NCBI RefSeq assembly: GCF_900100965.1
Contig: NZ_FMUJ01000001.1
Span: forward strand, 1,164,272-1,228,271
Direction: 5' to 3'
From: Variovorax sp. EL159
Lineage (GTDB): Bacteria > Pseudomonadota > Gammaproteobacteria > Burkholderiales > Burkholderiaceae_C
DNA length: 64,000 bases
Part shown: positions 9,945-21,346 of the stretch, piece by piece
Layout of the letters: each line of letters begins with the position of its first letter
Position numbering within the stretch: position 1 is the stretch's first letter
Position numbers and translations under genes: made by a program
The notes under the pieces: generated by a model
Databases searched by the model: none
What the model was told of the DNA's origin: nothing
The model's input: only the letters and a program-made list of their open reading frames with translations

Positions 9945-11396
9945 TCAGCGCGCGGCGCGGGTGGCGGGCTTCTTGCGCGCCACGGCTTTCTTGGCGGGCG
10001 CGGCCGCGACGCTGGCCGCCTTGGCAGCCTTTGGCGCAGCGGTGCTCTTTCTTGCAGCAGCAGTGGCCGTCTTGCGTGCGGGCTTGACCGTGTCTTCGGC
10101 GGCCAGGCTTTCCCGCGTGCCGGCGCGGCTCTGCGGCTGGTCGTTGGCAGCGATGAACTTCACCAGCTTCGGGTAGACCAGTTCGCGCCAGCGGCGGCCG
10201 CTGAAGATGCCGTAGTGGCCCGCGCCCTTGACTTCGTAGTGCTCGCGCTTGGCGTCGGCGATGCCGGTGCACAGGCTGTGCGCGGCTTCGGTCTGGCCCG
10301 AGCCGGAGATGTCGTCAAGCTCGCCTTCGACGGTCAGCAGCGCGGCCGAGCGGATGTCTTGCGGACGCACGCGTTCGATCTGGCCATCGGGGTTCTTGAC
10401 GTCCCAGGTGCCGTTGACCAGCTCGAACTGCTGGAACACGGTGCGGATCGTGTCGAGGTAGTAGTCGGCATCCATGTCGAGCACGGCGTTGTACTCGTCA
10501 TAGAACTTGCGGTGGGCCTCGGCGCTGGCGTCGTCGCCTTTGATGAGGTCCTTGAAGTAGTCGTAGTGGCTGCTGGCGTGGCGGTCGGGGTTCATCGCCA
10601 CGAAGCCGGTGTGCTGCAGGAAGCCGGGGTACACGCGGCGGCCTTCACCCGGGAAGCCCTGCGGCACGCGGTAGATCACGTTGTTCTCGAACCACTCGTA
10701 GCTCTTGTTCATCGCGAGGTTGTTGACCGCGGTGGGCGACTTGCGGGCGTCGATCGGGCCGCCCATCATCGTCAGCGTGAGCGGCAATTGCTCGCCGCGG
10801 CTGGCCATGAGCGACACGGCCGCCAGCACCGGCACCGTGGGCTGGCACACGCTGACCACGTGGCAGTTGCCGTACTCGGCCTGCAGCAGGCGGATGAACT
10901 CCTGCACGTAGTTGATGTAGTCGTCGAGGCGGAATTCGCCTTCGGACAGCGGCACCAGGCGCGCGTTCTTCCAGTCGGTGATGTAGACCTTGTGGTCTTG
11001 CAGCATGGTGCGCACGGTGTCGCGCAGCAGCGTGGCGTAGTGGCCCGACAGCGGCGCCACGATCAGCACCACGGGCTGGCTCTTGAGCGTCTTGAGGATG
11101 TGGGGCTCGTCGGTGAAGCGCTTGAAGCGACGCAGCTCGCAGAAGGGCTTGTCGAGCTCGATGGCTTCCTGGATCACGACGTCTTCGCCGTCGACCTTGA
11201 CCGACTTGATGTTGAACTCGGGCTTCTCGTAGTCCTTGCCCAGGCGGTAGAGCAGGTCGTAGCCTGCGGCCATGCGCTGGGCCATCGGCAGTTGGCCCCA
11301 CACGGCGCCCTGGCCGTAGAGCTTGGAGGCTGCCTGTGCGAAGTCCGAGAACGGCTCCATCAGGGAACGCTGGGCTTCGTAGAGTTGATAAAGCAT
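9945..11396 (-). CDS. phaZ: Intracellular polyhydroxyalkanoate depolymerase with histone-like C-terminal tail
   Basis: A 483-residue intracellular PHB depolymerase of the α/β-hydrolase fold. There is no signal peptide; the catalytic nucleophile is Cys184 in VSVCQPTVP, the arrangement of Ralstonia-type PhaZ, with VEGELDDISG and KGAGHYGIFSG supplying the Asp and His regions. It acts on native granules in the cytoplasm to release 3-hydroxybutyrate. After about residue 430 the protein departs from the core and ends in a ~45-residue Lys/Ala/Pro-rich tail (e.g. AAPAKKAVARKKPATRAAR) like bacterial histone-like or PhaM-type tails. It ends 22 bases before the RnfB-like gene. Confidence 0.92.
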   Translation of the reverse strand: MLYQLYEAQRSLMEPFSDFAQAASKLYGQGAVWGQLPMAQRMAAGYDLLYRLGKDYEKPEFNIKSVKVDGEDVVIQEAIELDKPFCELRRFKRFTDEPHILKTLKSQPVVLIVAPLSGHYATLLRDTVRTMLQDHKVYITDWKNARLVPLSEGEFRLDDYINYVQEFIRLLQAEYGNCHVVSVCQPTVPVLAAVSLMASRGEQLPLTLTMMGGPIDARKSPTAVNNLAMNKSYEWFENNVIYRVPQGFPGEGRRVYPGFLQHTGFVAMNPDRHASSHYDYFKDLIKGDDASAEAHRKFYDEYNAVLDMDADYYLDTIRTVFQQFELVNGTWDVKNPDGQIERVRPQDIRSAALLTVEGELDDISGSGQTEAAHSLCTGIADAKREHYEVKGAGHYGIFSGRRWRELVYPKLVKFIAANDQPQSRAGTRESLAAEDTVKPARKTATAAARKSTAAPKAAKAASVAAAPAKKAVARKKPATRAAR

Positions 11397-11512
11397 CGCT
11401 GGTCTTGGAGTGGAATGTTGCGGTGCAATATATCAGCGCATTCGCTGCGGTGCAGGGGGCCTAACCCCTACATCGACCCCGCTGCGAGGGTCCTTCTTTG
11501 TGCAAGCGTGAA

Positions 11513-11535
11513 GGAATCGTCGCCGGGACGATTCC
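11513..11535 (-). terminator. Hairpin downstream of the aminotransferase gene
   Basis: A perfect 9-base inverted repeat (GGAATCGTC / GACGATTCC) with a 5-base loop lies about 20 bases after the aminotransferase stop on the minus strand. No uridine run follows, so it may be a weak terminator or an mRNA 3'-end stabiliser. Confidence 0.45.
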
Positions 11536-11553
11536 CTCACACTTTGCTGTCAC

Positions 11554-12750
11554 CTAGATGACTTTGGCGATCGACGCGCAGACGTAGTCGATGTTCTTGC
11601 TGTTGAGCGCAGCCACGCACATGCGGCCGGTGTCGGTGCCGTACACGCCGAACTCGTTGCGCAGGCGAACCATCTGGTCCTTGCTCAGGCCCGAGTAGCT
11701 GAACATGCCGATCTGGGTGGTGATAAAGCTCATGTCTTCCTTCACGCCGGCGGCCTTGAGGCCGTCGACCAGCTTCTGGCGCATGGCCTTGATGCGCACG
11801 CGCATCTCGCCGAGTTCTTTTTCCCACAGGGCACGCAGCTCGGGGGTGCCGAGCACCGCGGCCACCACGGCGCCGCCGTGCGTGGGCGGGTTGCTGTAGT
11901 TGGTGCGAATGGCGATCTTGAGCTGCGACAGCACGCGACCGGCTTCTTCCTTGCTCTCGCACAGCACCGACAGGGCGCCGACGCGTTCGCCGTACAGGCT
12001 GAAGCTCTTCGAGAAAGAGGTCGAGACGAAGAAAGTCAGGCCGGCTTCGACGAACTTGGCGACGGCGGCGCCGTCTTCCTTCAGGCCGTAGCCGAAGCCC
12101 TGGTAGGCCATGTCGAGGAAGGGCACGAGGTTCTTGGCCTTGACGGTGGTAACCACCTGGTCCCATTGGGCCGCGGTGATGTCGTAGCCGGTCGGGTTGT
12201 GGCAGCAGGCGTGCAGCACGACGATGGTGCCGGCCGGCGCTGCGTTGAGTGCGGACAGCATGCCGTCGAAGTTGATGCCGCGCTTGGCGGCGTCGTAGTA
12301 GGGGTAGCTTTCGACCTCGAAGCCCGCGTTGGTGAACAGCGCGCGGTGGTTTTCCCAGCTCGGGTCGCTGATCAGGACCTTGGCGTTGGGGTTGAGCTTC
12401 TTCAGGAAGTCGGCGCCGACCTTCAGGCCGCCGGTGCCGCCGATGGCCTGGATGGTGGCGACGCGGCCCGATTGCACGGGTTCGCTGTCGGCGCCGAAAA
12501 CCAGCACCTTGACGGCGTTGTCGTAGGCCACGATGCCATCGATGGGCAGGTAGCCGCGCGCGGTCGGCGCTTTCATCATGTTCTGTTCGGCGGCCTGCAC
12601 GCACTGGAGCAGGGGCAGCTTGCCGTTGTCGTCGTAATAGACGCCGACGCCGAGATTGACCTTGTTGGGGTTGGTATCGGCTGCAAATTGCTCGTTGAGG
12701 CCGAGGATCGGGTCGCGCGGTGCCATTTCGACCGCGGTGAACATAGACAT
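11554..12750 (-). CDS. Aromatic/aspartate aminotransferase (class I, TyrB/AspC type)
   Basis: A 398-residue fold-type I PLP enzyme, exactly the length of the AspC/TyrB subfamily. The PLP lysine is in [19 protein letters not shown], and the substrate-binding Arg near the C-terminus is in the [14 protein letters not shown] context. Other family marks are NLGVGVYYD and CCHNPTG. It transfers amino groups between aspartate or aromatic amino acids and 2-oxoglutarate. ATG 12750 (MSMFTAVEM) is preceded by AAAGGA. It is divergent from uvrB; the two starts are 105 bases apart. TyrB versus AspC specificity cannot be settled by eye. Confidence 0.93.
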   Translation of the reverse strand: MSMFTAVEMAPRDPILGLNEQFAADTNPNKVNLGVGVYYDDNGKLPLLQCVQAAEQNMMKAPTARGYLPIDGIVAYDNAVKVLVFGADSEPVQSGRVATIQAIGGTGGLKVGADFLKKLNPNAKVLISDPSWENHRALFTNAGFEVESYPYYDAAKRGINFDGMLSALNAAPAGTIVVLHACCHNPTGYDITAAQWDQVVTTVKAKNLVPFLDMAYQGFGYGLKEDGAAVAKFVEAGLTFFVSTSFSKSFSLYGERVGALSVLCESKEEAGRVLSQLKIAIRTNYSNPPTHGGAVVAAVLGTPELRALWEKELGEMRVRIKAMRQKLVDGLKAAGVKEDMSFITTQIGMFSYSGLSKDQMVRLRNEFGVYGTDTGRMCVAALNSKNIDYVCASIAKVI

Positions 12751-12855
12751 GGAAAGGTCCTTTGGGATGAAAGCTTCGCTGGCAACCGGACTTGCGCTAC
12801 GCTTTCCGGTTGCCTTGAATTTTACCGGCGCCATCGCCACCTGTCGGGAACAGCC

Positions 12856-14973
<2,118 letters not shown>

Positions 14974-15042
14974 GTCAGAGGTTCGCGTTCTTCAAGCGAT
15001 CCGCGCTGGGGTTTACCCGAGCAGACCTGAAGGTCTTCTGTT

Positions 15043-15067
15043 ATACTTGAGCGAAATACTCAAGAAC
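15043..15067 (+). promoter_or_regulatory. IscR type 1-like operator upstream of iscR
   Basis: The 25-base stretch starting ATACTTGAG and ending CTCAAGAAC fits the E. coli IscR type 1 consensus (ATA-SYYGACT-RWWWY-AGTCRRS-TAT) in spacing and most positions, including the AT-rich centre GAAAT. The perfect core palindrome is CTTGAG-N7-CTCAAG. It lies 139 bases before the iscR start, so it probably mediates autorepression by [2Fe-2S]-IscR. TATACT (15042-15047) overlaps it and may be a -10 element. Confidence 0.65.
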
Positions 15068-15083
15068 AAAAAAGAACTTCGCG

Positions 15084-15194
15084 ATGAAGGACCGACTCCT
15101 ACCGGCTGGTTCACCAGCAGCAGGGGTCGGGCAGGGCGGAGACGAAGTCACCGCGGTCCAGGGCCACGGTGTCATTTCAACGGTAAGCACTTGA
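15084..15194 (+). CDS. Possible 36-codon leader ORF before iscR
   Basis: ATG 15084 opens a 36-residue frame ending at TGA 15192-15194, directly at the edge of the iscR ribosome-binding site (GAAGGAGC, 15193-15200). It begins MKDRLLPAGSPAAG and has no recognisable domain. The start has only a weak purine run upstream (AAAAAAGAA). Its only support is position between the IscR-like operator and iscR, with a stop placed for translational coupling. It may be chance. Confidence 0.25.
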   Translation: MKDRLLPAGSPAAGVGQGGDEVTAVQGHGVISTVST

Positions 15195-15205
15195 AGGAGC
15201 TTGCG

Positions 15206-15742
15206 ATGCGTCTCACTACCAAAGGCCGTTTTGCGGTCACAGCAATGATCGATCTGGCGTTGCGTCAGAACACCGGTCCGGTCACGCTGGCTGCGATCAG
15301 CCAGCGGCAGCAGATTTCGTTGTCGTATCTCGAGCAACTGTTCGGGAAGCTGCGTCGCCACGAGCTGGTCGAATCGACACGCGGCCCCGGCGGCGGCTAC
15401 AGCCTCGGCCGCAAGGCTGCGGACATCACCGTGGCCGACATCATCGTGTCCGTTGACGAACCCATCGACGCCACGCAATGCGGCGGCAAGGAAAACTGCC
15501 TCGGCGAAGCCGGCCGTTGCATGACGCACGAGCTTTGGGCCTCGCTGAACCAGCGCATGGTCGAGTTTCTTGATTCCGTCACGTTGCAAAAGCTGGTCGA
15601 CGACCAGATCGCCAAGGGCGTGCAGATCGAGAACAAGCCGGTCGTCAAGCGCGCGATCTCGGCGCAGCCGGTGGTCAAGCCGATTCGCGTGAATGCGCCG
15701 AATTCGGTGTTTGCCCTCGGCAACGTGTTCGCCAAGTCCTGA
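15206..15742 (+). CDS. iscR: Fe-S cluster assembly transcriptional regulator IscR (Rrf2 family)
   Basis: A 178-residue Rrf2 regulator that represses the isc operon when loaded with a [2Fe-2S] cluster. The N-terminal winged helix begins MRLTTKGRFAVTAMIDLAL with recognition helix around QISLSYLEQLFGKLR. Cluster ligands are C92, C98 and C105 with H108 nearby, one residue longer in the last spacing than E. coli IscR. ATG 15206 follows GAAGGAGC. It is the first gene of the ISC locus and has an IscR-like site in its own leader. Confidence 0.95.
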   Translation: MRLTTKGRFAVTAMIDLALRQNTGPVTLAAISQRQQISLSYLEQLFGKLRRHELVESTRGPGGGYSLGRKAADITVADIIVSVDEPIDATQCGGKENCLGEAGRCMTHELWASLNQRMVEFLDSVTLQKLVDDQIAKGVQIENKPVVKRAISAQPVVKPIRVNAPNSVFALGNVFAKS

Positions 15743-15760
15743 GTGTCCTGAGTTTTGACC

Positions 15761-15774
15761 GCGCCTTCGGGCGC
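15761..15774 (+). promoter_or_regulatory. UUCG-tetraloop hairpin between iscR and iscS
   Basis: GCGCC-TTCG-GGCGC forms a very stable 5-base-pair hairpin capped by a UUCG loop in the 85-base iscR-iscS gap. No U-run follows, so it is not a classic terminator. A structured element at this junction could separate iscR mRNA from the distal isc message, as reported for the E. coli locus; that function is inference. Confidence 0.45.
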
Positions 15775-15827
15775 CGTCACGAGCAGCCCAGATTAAAAAA
15801 CAACCCCCACGCCAGCACGAGCCAGCC

Positions 15828-17048
15828 ATGGACGTAACTCCTCATTTTCCGATCTACCTCGATTACGGCGCGACCACGCCGGTCGACCCGCGTGTGGTCG
15901 ACGCCATGATTCCCTGGTTGCGCGAGCACTTCGGCAACCCGGCGTCGCGCAGCCACGCCTGGGGCTGGGAAGCGGAAGAGGCGGTCGAGAAGGCTCGCGG
16001 CCAGGTGGCCGACCTGATCAATGCAGACCCCCGCGAAATCGTCTGGACCTCGGGTGCGACCGAGTCCATCAATCTCGCGCTCAAGGGTGCTGCCCAGTTC
16101 TACAAGGGCAAGGGCAAGCACCTGATCACCCTGAAGACCGAGCACAAGGCTGTGCTCGACACCATGCGCGAACTGGAGCGCCAGGGCTTTGAAGTCACCT
16201 ATCTCGACGTCGAGGAAAACGGCCTCGTCGATCTCGAGAAATTCAAGGCGGCCATTCGCCCCGACACGATCCTGGCCAGCGTGCTCTTCGTGAACAACGA
16301 AATCGGCGTGATCCAGGACGTGGTCGCGCTGGGCAATGCCTGCCGCGAAAAGGGCGTCATCTTCCACGTCGACTCGGCCCAGGCCACTGGCAAGGTCGAC
16401 ATCGACATCACGAAGCTGCCCATCGACCTGATGAGCCTTGCTTCGCACAAGACCTACGGTCCCAAGGGCATCGGTGCGCTGTATGTGCGTCGCAAGCCGC
16501 GCATTCGCCTCGAAGCGCAAATGCACGGCGGTGGCCACGAACGCGGCATGCGCTCGGGCACCTTGCCCACGCACCAGATCGTGGGCATGGGCGAGGCCTA
16601 TCGCATCGCCAAGCTCGAGATGAAGGACGACATCGCACACGCGCGCCGCCTGCAGAAGCGTCTGCTCGATGGCCTGAAGGATGTCGAGCAGGTGTTCATC
16701 AACGGCGACCTCGAACACCGTGTGCCGCACAACCTGAACATGAGCTTCAACTACGTCGAAGGCGAGTCGCTGATCATGGGCATCAAGGGCTTGGCGGTGT
16801 CGTCGGGTTCGGCCTGCACCTCGGCCAGCCTGGAGCCCAGCTATGTGCTGCGCGCCCTGGGCCGCAGCGACGAGTTGGCCCACAGCAGCCTGCGCATGAC
16901 CATCGGCCGTTTCACGACCGAAGAAGAAATCGACTACGCCATTTCGACCATCAAGCACAACGTCGCGAAGCTGCGCGAGCTGAGCCCCCTGTGGGAGATG
17001 TTCCAGGACGGCGTCGACATCAGCACGATCCAGTGGTCGGCCCACTGA
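15828..17048 (+). CDS. iscS: Cysteine desulfurase IscS
   Basis: A 406-residue PLP enzyme that converts cysteine to alanine and hands persulfide sulfur to IscU. The PLP lysine is K208 in [12 protein letters not shown] and the persulfide-carrying cysteine is C330 in [17 protein letters not shown], which identifies the group I (IscS/NifS) class. ISC context makes IscS the right name. It lies 85 bases after iscR and 50 before iscU, with a GAGAGG ribosome-binding site for iscU between. Confidence 0.97.
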   Translation: MDVTPHFPIYLDYGATTPVDPRVVDAMIPWLREHFGNPASRSHAWGWEAEEAVEKARGQVADLINADPREIVWTSGATESINLALKGAAQFYKGKGKHLITLKTEHKAVLDTMRELERQGFEVTYLDVEENGLVDLEKFKAAIRPDTILASVLFVNNEIGVIQDVVALGNACREKGVIFHVDSAQATGKVDIDITKLPIDLMSLASHKTYGPKGIGALYVRRKPRIRLEAQMHGGGHERGMRSGTLPTHQIVGMGEAYRIAKLEMKDDIAHARRLQKRLLDGLKDVEQVFINGDLEHRVPHNLNMSFNYVEGESLIMGIKGLAVSSGSACTSASLEPSYVLRALGRSDELAHSSLRMTIGRFTTEEEIDYAISTIKHNVAKLRELSPLWEMFQDGVDISTIQWSAH

Positions 17049-17098
17049 CGCAGGTCCGCCCAGCGCTCCACGATTGAACAAAGTTTGAGAGGTACACC

Positions 17099-17512
17099 AT
17101 GGCATATTCATCCAAGGTCATCGACCACTACGAAAATCCACGCAACGTCGGCTCCTTCGAAAAGGGCGACGACACGGTGGGCACCGGCATGGTCGGCGCA
17201 CCGGCCTGCGGCGACGTCATGAAGCTGCAGATCAAGGTCAACCCCGAAACCGGCGTGATCGAAGACGCACGCTTCAAGACCTACGGCTGCGGCTCCGCCA
17301 TCGCCTCGTCCTCGCTCGTGACCGAGTGGGTCAAGGGCAAGACGCTCGACGAAGCCGCTGCGCTCAAGAACGCGCAGATCGCCGAAGAGCTGGCATTGCC
17401 GCCGGTCAAGATCCACTGCTCCATCCTGGCCGAAGACGCCATCAAGGCCGCAGTGAGCGACTACAAGGCCAAGCACGGCGTCAAAGCCGACCAAGCGGAA
17501 GCCGTCCACTGA
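17099..17512 (+). CDS. iscU: Fe-S cluster assembly scaffold IscU
   Basis: A 137-residue scaffold on which [2Fe-2S] clusters are built. The three ligand cysteines are C37 (APACGDV, with D39), C64 ([11 protein letters not shown]) and C107. The LPPVKIHC segment at 100-107 contains the LPPVK motif recognised by the chaperone HscA, whose gene is downstream. The start [18 protein letters not shown] is family-typical. Stop and the iscA ATG are separated by one base. Confidence 0.97.
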   Translation: MAYSSKVIDHYENPRNVGSFEKGDDTVGTGMVGAPACGDVMKLQIKVNPETGVIEDARFKTYGCGSAIASSSLVTEWVKGKTLDEAAALKNAQIAEELALPPVKIHCSILAEDAIKAAVSDYKAKHGVKADQAEAVH

Positions 17513-17513
17513 C

Positions 17514-17837
17514 ATGGCCGTCACGCTGACCGAAGCCGCTGCGCGACACGTCACCCGCTACCTCGGCAAGCGAGGCAAGGGCGTGGGTGTGCGGCTGGGC
17601 GTGAAGACCACCGGCTGCTCCGGCCTTGCCTACAAGCTCGAGTACGTCGACGAGCTCACGCCTGAAGACGTGGTGTTCGAAGACCACGGCGTGAAGGTGC
17701 TGGTCGACCCGAAGAGCCTGGCCTACATCGACGGCACGCAGCTCGACTTCGTGCGCGAAGGCCTGAACGAGGGCTTCAAGTTCATCAACCCGAACGAGCG
17801 CGACCGTTGCGGCTGCGGGGAAAGCTTTCGCATCTGA
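17514..17837 (+). CDS. iscA: Iron-sulfur cluster assembly A-type carrier IscA
   Basis: A 107-residue A-type carrier (HesB/IscA family). The three cluster/iron-binding cysteines are C35 (TTGCSGLAY), C99 and C101 (RCGCGESF). It begins [13 protein letters not shown], one base after the iscU stop, so coupling is likely. IscA passes clusters to [4Fe-4S] apoproteins. A terminator-like hairpin follows at 17864-17895, before hscB. Confidence 0.96.
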   Translation: MAVTLTEAAARHVTRYLGKRGKGVGVRLGVKTTGCSGLAYKLEYVDELTPEDVVFEDHGVKVLVDPKSLAYIDGTQLDFVREGLNEGFKFINPNERDRCGCGESFRI

Positions 17838-17863
17838 TGCGCCGTCGCTGATTGCGACCACAG

Positions 17864-17895
17864 CCGCCACCATGTCATGTGCTGGCGGTTTTTTC
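17864..17895 (+). terminator. Intrinsic terminator between iscA and hscB
   Basis: CCGCCA (17864-17869) pairs with TGGCGG (17883-17888) around a 13-base loop and is followed directly by six T. It lies 27 bases after iscA and ends just before the hscB start, so it could attenuate transcription into hscBA-fdx. Confidence 0.65.
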
Positions 17896-17900
17896 TTGCC

Positions 17901-18419
17901 ATGAATCTCAACGACACCGACTTCCAACTGTTTGCCGTTCCTGCCACTTTCGCGCAGGACCGCGCCGTGCTCGACGCCCGGTGGAAAGAACTGCAGCGCG
18001 AGGCGCACCCCGACCGTTTTGCCGCGCAAGGGGCTGCGGCGCAACGCGTGGCCATGCAGTGGTCGGTGCGCATCAACGAGGCGTACCAGCGGCTCAAGGA
18101 CCCGGTGCGACGCGCAAGCTACATCTGCGGGCTGCACGACGCCCCCGTGAACGCCGAGAACAACACGGCGATGCCGCCCGACTTCCTGATGCAGCAGATG
18201 GAGTGGCGCGAGGCGCTCGACGATGTCGACGGTGCCGATGCGCTCGACAAGCTGCAAGCCGAGGTCGAGGCTGCGCGCGCACGCGCGCTTTCGTCGCTGG
18301 ATTGGCTGATCGACGAAAAGGGCGACTACCCCGCCGCCGCACAGCAGGTGAGAGCCCTCATGTTCATTGAGCGCTTCGGACAGGACGTCGAAGCCAAATT
18401 CGATCAGTTGGGACAATAA
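17901..18419 (+). CDS. hscB: Fe-S assembly co-chaperone HscB
   Basis: A 172-residue J-type co-chaperone. The N-terminal J domain carries the HPD motif (H36-P37-D38 in REAHPDRF) needed to stimulate HscA ATPase, and the C-terminal helical domain binds IscU. I chose ATG 17901 ([11 protein letters not shown]); an earlier in-frame ATG at 17877 lies within the terminator hairpin and would add eight atypical residues. It ends four bases before hscA. Confidence 0.95.
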   Translation: MNLNDTDFQLFAVPATFAQDRAVLDARWKELQREAHPDRFAAQGAAAQRVAMQWSVRINEAYQRLKDPVRRASYICGLHDAPVNAENNTAMPPDFLMQQMEWREALDDVDGADALDKLQAEVEAARARALSSLDWLIDEKGDYPAAAQQVRALMFIERFGQDVEAKFDQLGQ

Positions 18420-18423
18420 CGGC

Positions 18424-20283
18424 ATGGCTCTTCTTCAGATTTCCGAACCCGGCCAGGCGCCCGATCCGCATCAGCGCCGCATCGCCGTGGGCATCGACCT
18501 TGGCACCACGCACTCGCTGGTGGCCTCGGTGCGCAATGGCGTGGCCGAATGCCTGCCCGACGATCAGGGCCGCGTGCTGCTGCCCTCGGCCGTACGCTAC
18601 CTGGACGGCGACCGTCGGCAGATCGGCTTCGACGCGGTTGCCGCACGCGCGCAGGACCCGACCAACACCATCACTTCCGTCAAGCGGCTCATGGGGCGCG
18701 GACTCGCCGACATCGCGAACCGCGAAGCGATGTCCTATCGCATCGAGGGCAGCGATGGCGGCATGGTGAAGGTGCAGACCCAGGCTGGCGAAAAGTCGCC
18801 TGTCGAGATCAGTGCCGAGATCCTGGCGACGCTGCGCTATCGGGCCGAAGACACCTTCGACGATGAGCTCTATGGCGCGGTCATCACCGTGCCGGCCTAC
18901 TTCGACGAAGGCCAGCGCCAGGCCACCAAGGATGCCGCGCAACTCGCCGGACTCAATGTGCTGCGCCTGATCAGCGAACCCACGGCCGCGGCCATTGCCT
19001 ACGGCCTGGACAACGCGAGCGAGGGCGTCTACGCCGTCTACGACCTCGGTGGCGGCACCTTCGACATCTCGATCCTGCGGCTTGCGCAGGGCGTGTTCGA
19101 GGTGATTGCGACGGGCGGCGACTCGGCGCTCGGCGGCGACGACTACGACCATGCGCTTGCCGACTTCGTGCTGGCCCAAGCCGGGCTGCAGGCCCACAGC
19201 GACAACGACAAGGCCGCCATGCTGGTGGCCGCCCGCGCCGCGAAGGAAGCGTTGACCGATTCGAATTCGATCGCCTTCCGCGCGGATGTGGCGAACACCA
19301 CCGTCCAGTTCGACCTGACGCGCGAGCATTTCGACGCGGCCACGAAGCCGCTCACCGACCGCACCATCGCCGCCGTGCGCAAGGCGCTGCGCGATGCAAA
19401 GCTCAAGCCGGACGACCTGCAAGGCATCGTGCTGGTCGGCGGTTCCACGCGCATGCCGCAGGTCCGCCGTGCCGTGGCCGATTTCTTCGGCCGTGAACCG
19501 CTGGTCAACCTGAATCCCGACGAAGTCGTGGCGCTGGGCGCAGCGATCCAGGCCAATCAACTGGCCGGCAACAACGGCGCGGGCGAACTGCTGCTGCTCG
19601 ATGTGATTCCGCTGTCGCTGGGCATCGAAACCATGGGCGGCCTGGTCGAGCGCATCGTGCCGCGCAACCAGACCATCCCCACGGCGATGGCGCAGGACTT
19701 CACGACCTACCAGGACGGCCAGACCGCTCTTGCACTGCACGTGGTGCAGGGCGAGCGCGACCTGGTGGCCGATTGCCGCAGCCTCGCGCGCTTCACGCTG
19801 CGTGGCATTCCGCCGATGGCGGCAGGTGCGGCACGCATTCGCGTGACCTTCACTGTCGACGCCGATGGCCTGTTGAGCGTCAGTGCCAAGGAGCAGGGCA
19901 GCGGCGTCGAGGCCAGCGTTGCAGTCAAGCCGTCGTACGGTCTCTCTGACGAGCAGATCGCGACCATGCTGCAAGAGAGCTTCTCCACTGCGCAGCAGGA
20001 CATTCAGGCTCGCGCACTGGTGGAAGCACGGGTCGATGCAGACCGCATGCTGCTCGCCACGCAAAGCGCGCTGAATGCCGATGGCGACCTGCTGAACGAC
20101 AGCGAGCGCGCGTTGATCGACGCCTCGATGGTGAAGCTGCGCGAAGCCGCCAAAGGCAATGAAGCCGCGGTCATCGAAGCCGTCACGAAGGCCCTGGCCA
20201 ATGACACCGAGGCCTTCGCCGCCCAGCGCATGAACGCAGGCATTGCGCGTGCGCTGGCTGGCCGCAAGGTCGAATCTCTCTAG
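18424..20283 (+). CDS. hscA: Fe-S assembly chaperone HscA (Hsp70 family)
   Basis: A 619-residue Hsp70-type ATPase dedicated to releasing clusters from IscU. The ATPase domain starts [17 protein letters not shown], with [14 protein letters not shown] and [13 protein letters not shown] phosphate and adenosine motifs. The substrate-binding domain follows from about residue 400. Length and neighbours (hscB, fdx) separate it from DnaK. ATG 18424 was chosen because the longer frame would overlap hscB. It begins four bases after hscB. Confidence 0.96.
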   Translation: MALLQISEPGQAPDPHQRRIAVGIDLGTTHSLVASVRNGVAECLPDDQGRVLLPSAVRYLDGDRRQIGFDAVAARAQDPTNTITSVKRLMGRGLADIANREAMSYRIEGSDGGMVKVQTQAGEKSPVEISAEILATLRYRAEDTFDDELYGAVITVPAYFDEGQRQATKDAAQLAGLNVLRLISEPTAAAIAYGLDNASEGVYAVYDLGGGTFDISILRLAQGVFEVIATGGDSALGGDDYDHALADFVLAQAGLQAHSDNDKAAMLVAARAAKEALTDSNSIAFRADVANTTVQFDLTREHFDAATKPLTDRTIAAVRKALRDAKLKPDDLQGIVLVGGSTRMPQVRRAVADFFGREPLVNLNPDEVVALGAAIQANQLAGNNGAGELLLLDVIPLSLGIETMGGLVERIVPRNQTIPTAMAQDFTTYQDGQTALALHVVQGERDLVADCRSLARFTLRGIPPMAAGAARIRVTFTVDADGLLSVSAKEQGSGVEASVAVKPSYGLSDEQIATMLQESFSTAQQDIQARALVEARVDADRMLLATQSALNADGDLLNDSERALIDASMVKLREAAKGNEAAVIEAVTKALANDTEAFAAQRMNAGIARALAGRKVESL

Positions 20284-20292
20284 AACAACAAC

Positions 20293-20631
20293 ATGCCCAC
20301 GATCAAGATCTACCCGCACCCCGAGTACTGCCCGCAAGGCGCCGAGATCACCGCGCCCGCCGGTACCTCGATCTGCGAAGCGCTGCTCGACAACCACATC
20401 AACATCGAGCATGCCTGCGAGATGAGCTGTGCCTGCACCACCTGCCACGTCATCGTGCGTGAAGGCTTCAATTCGCTCAACGAAGCGGAAGAAGGCGAAG
20501 AAGACCTGCTCGACCGCGCATGGGGCCTGGAGCCGCAATCGCGGCTGAGTTGCCAAGCGATCCTGGCGCAGGAGAATGTGACGATCGAGATTCCCAAGTA
20601 CTCGATCAACCACGCAAAGGAAAATCACTGA
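20293..20631 (+). CDS. fdx: ISC-type [2Fe-2S] ferredoxin
   Basis: A 112-residue adrenodoxin-type ferredoxin that supplies electrons for cluster assembly. Ligands are C42, C48, C51 and C87, the same numbering as E. coli Fdx (ACEMSCACTTCHV and LSCQA). It begins nine bases after hscA, and its TGA shares a base with the dnaQ ATG (TGATG). iscX, which follows fdx in enterobacteria, is absent here. Confidence 0.96.
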   Translation: MPTIKIYPHPEYCPQGAEITAPAGTSICEALLDNHINIEHACEMSCACTTCHVIVREGFNSLNEAEEGEEDLLDRAWGLEPQSRLSCQAILAQENVTIEIPKYSINHAKENH

Positions 20632-21338
20632 TGTCGCGCCAGATCGTCCTCGATACCGAAACCACCGGGCTCTCAGCCGAGAACGGCGACCGCGTCATCG
20701 AGCTTGGCTGCGTCGAACTGTTTGCCCGCAAGCTCACGGGCAATGATCTGCACATCTACTTCAACCCCGAGCGCGAGAGCCATGAAGACGCCCTCAAGGT
20801 GCACGGCCTGACGACCGACTTCCTGCGCGACAAGCCGAAGTTTGCGACGCTGGCCAACGACATCGTCGAGTACCTGCGCGGCGCCGAGCTGATCATCCAC
20901 AACGCGGCCTTCGACGTCGGCTTCCTCAACAAGGAACTGGAGATGGCGGGGTTGCCACCGCTGCGCAGTTTCGTGAGCGAAGTGACCGACACGCTGGCCA
21001 TGGCGAAGCTGGTGTACCCGGGCAAGCGCAATTCGCTCGATGCACTGTGCGACCGCTTCGGTGTCGATCGCTCGAACCGCACCTTCCACGGTGCCAAGCT
21101 CGACGCGCAACTGCTGGCCGACGTCTATATCAACCTGACGCGCGGACAGGATGCGCTGCTGATCGACGTGGCCTCGAACGAGCCCGCGCAGGGCACCACC
21201 GTGGTGGCAGTTGACCTGAGCCAGTTCGAGCTGCCGGTGATCCTCGCGGCCGAGCATGAACTGACCGCGCACGAGACCGTGCTGACGCAACTCGACAAAT
21301 CAAGCAACGGCAAAACCTTGTTTCGCCAAAACGCGTAA
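20631..21338 (+). CDS. dnaQ: DNA polymerase III epsilon subunit (3'-5' proofreading exonuclease)
   Basis: A 235-residue DEDDh exonuclease. Exo I is IVLDTETTGL (D8, E10), Exo II lies in IIHNAAFDVGFLNKEL and Exo III in FHGAKLDAQLLADVY. This is the proofreading subunit of the replicative polymerase. ATG 20631 overlaps the fdx stop, so dnaQ is the last gene of the isc transcript; coupling of replication fidelity to this operon is unusual outside the group. The C-terminal part that binds DnaE is present but weakly conserved. Confidence 0.94.
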   Translation: MSRQIVLDTETTGLSAENGDRVIELGCVELFARKLTGNDLHIYFNPERESHEDALKVHGLTTDFLRDKPKFATLANDIVEYLRGAELIIHNAAFDVGFLNKELEMAGLPPLRSFVSEVTDTLAMAKLVYPGKRNSLDALCDRFGVDRSNRTFHGAKLDAQLLADVYINLTRGQDALLIDVASNEPAQGTTVVAVDLSQFELPVILAAEHELTAHETVLTQLDKSSNGKTLFRQNA

Positions 21339-21346
21339 AAAGCTGT

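Noticed and set aside
18364..20628. 754-codon minus-strand open frame antisense to hscA and fdx
   Set aside because: No start signal and no domain; hscA and fdx are certain.
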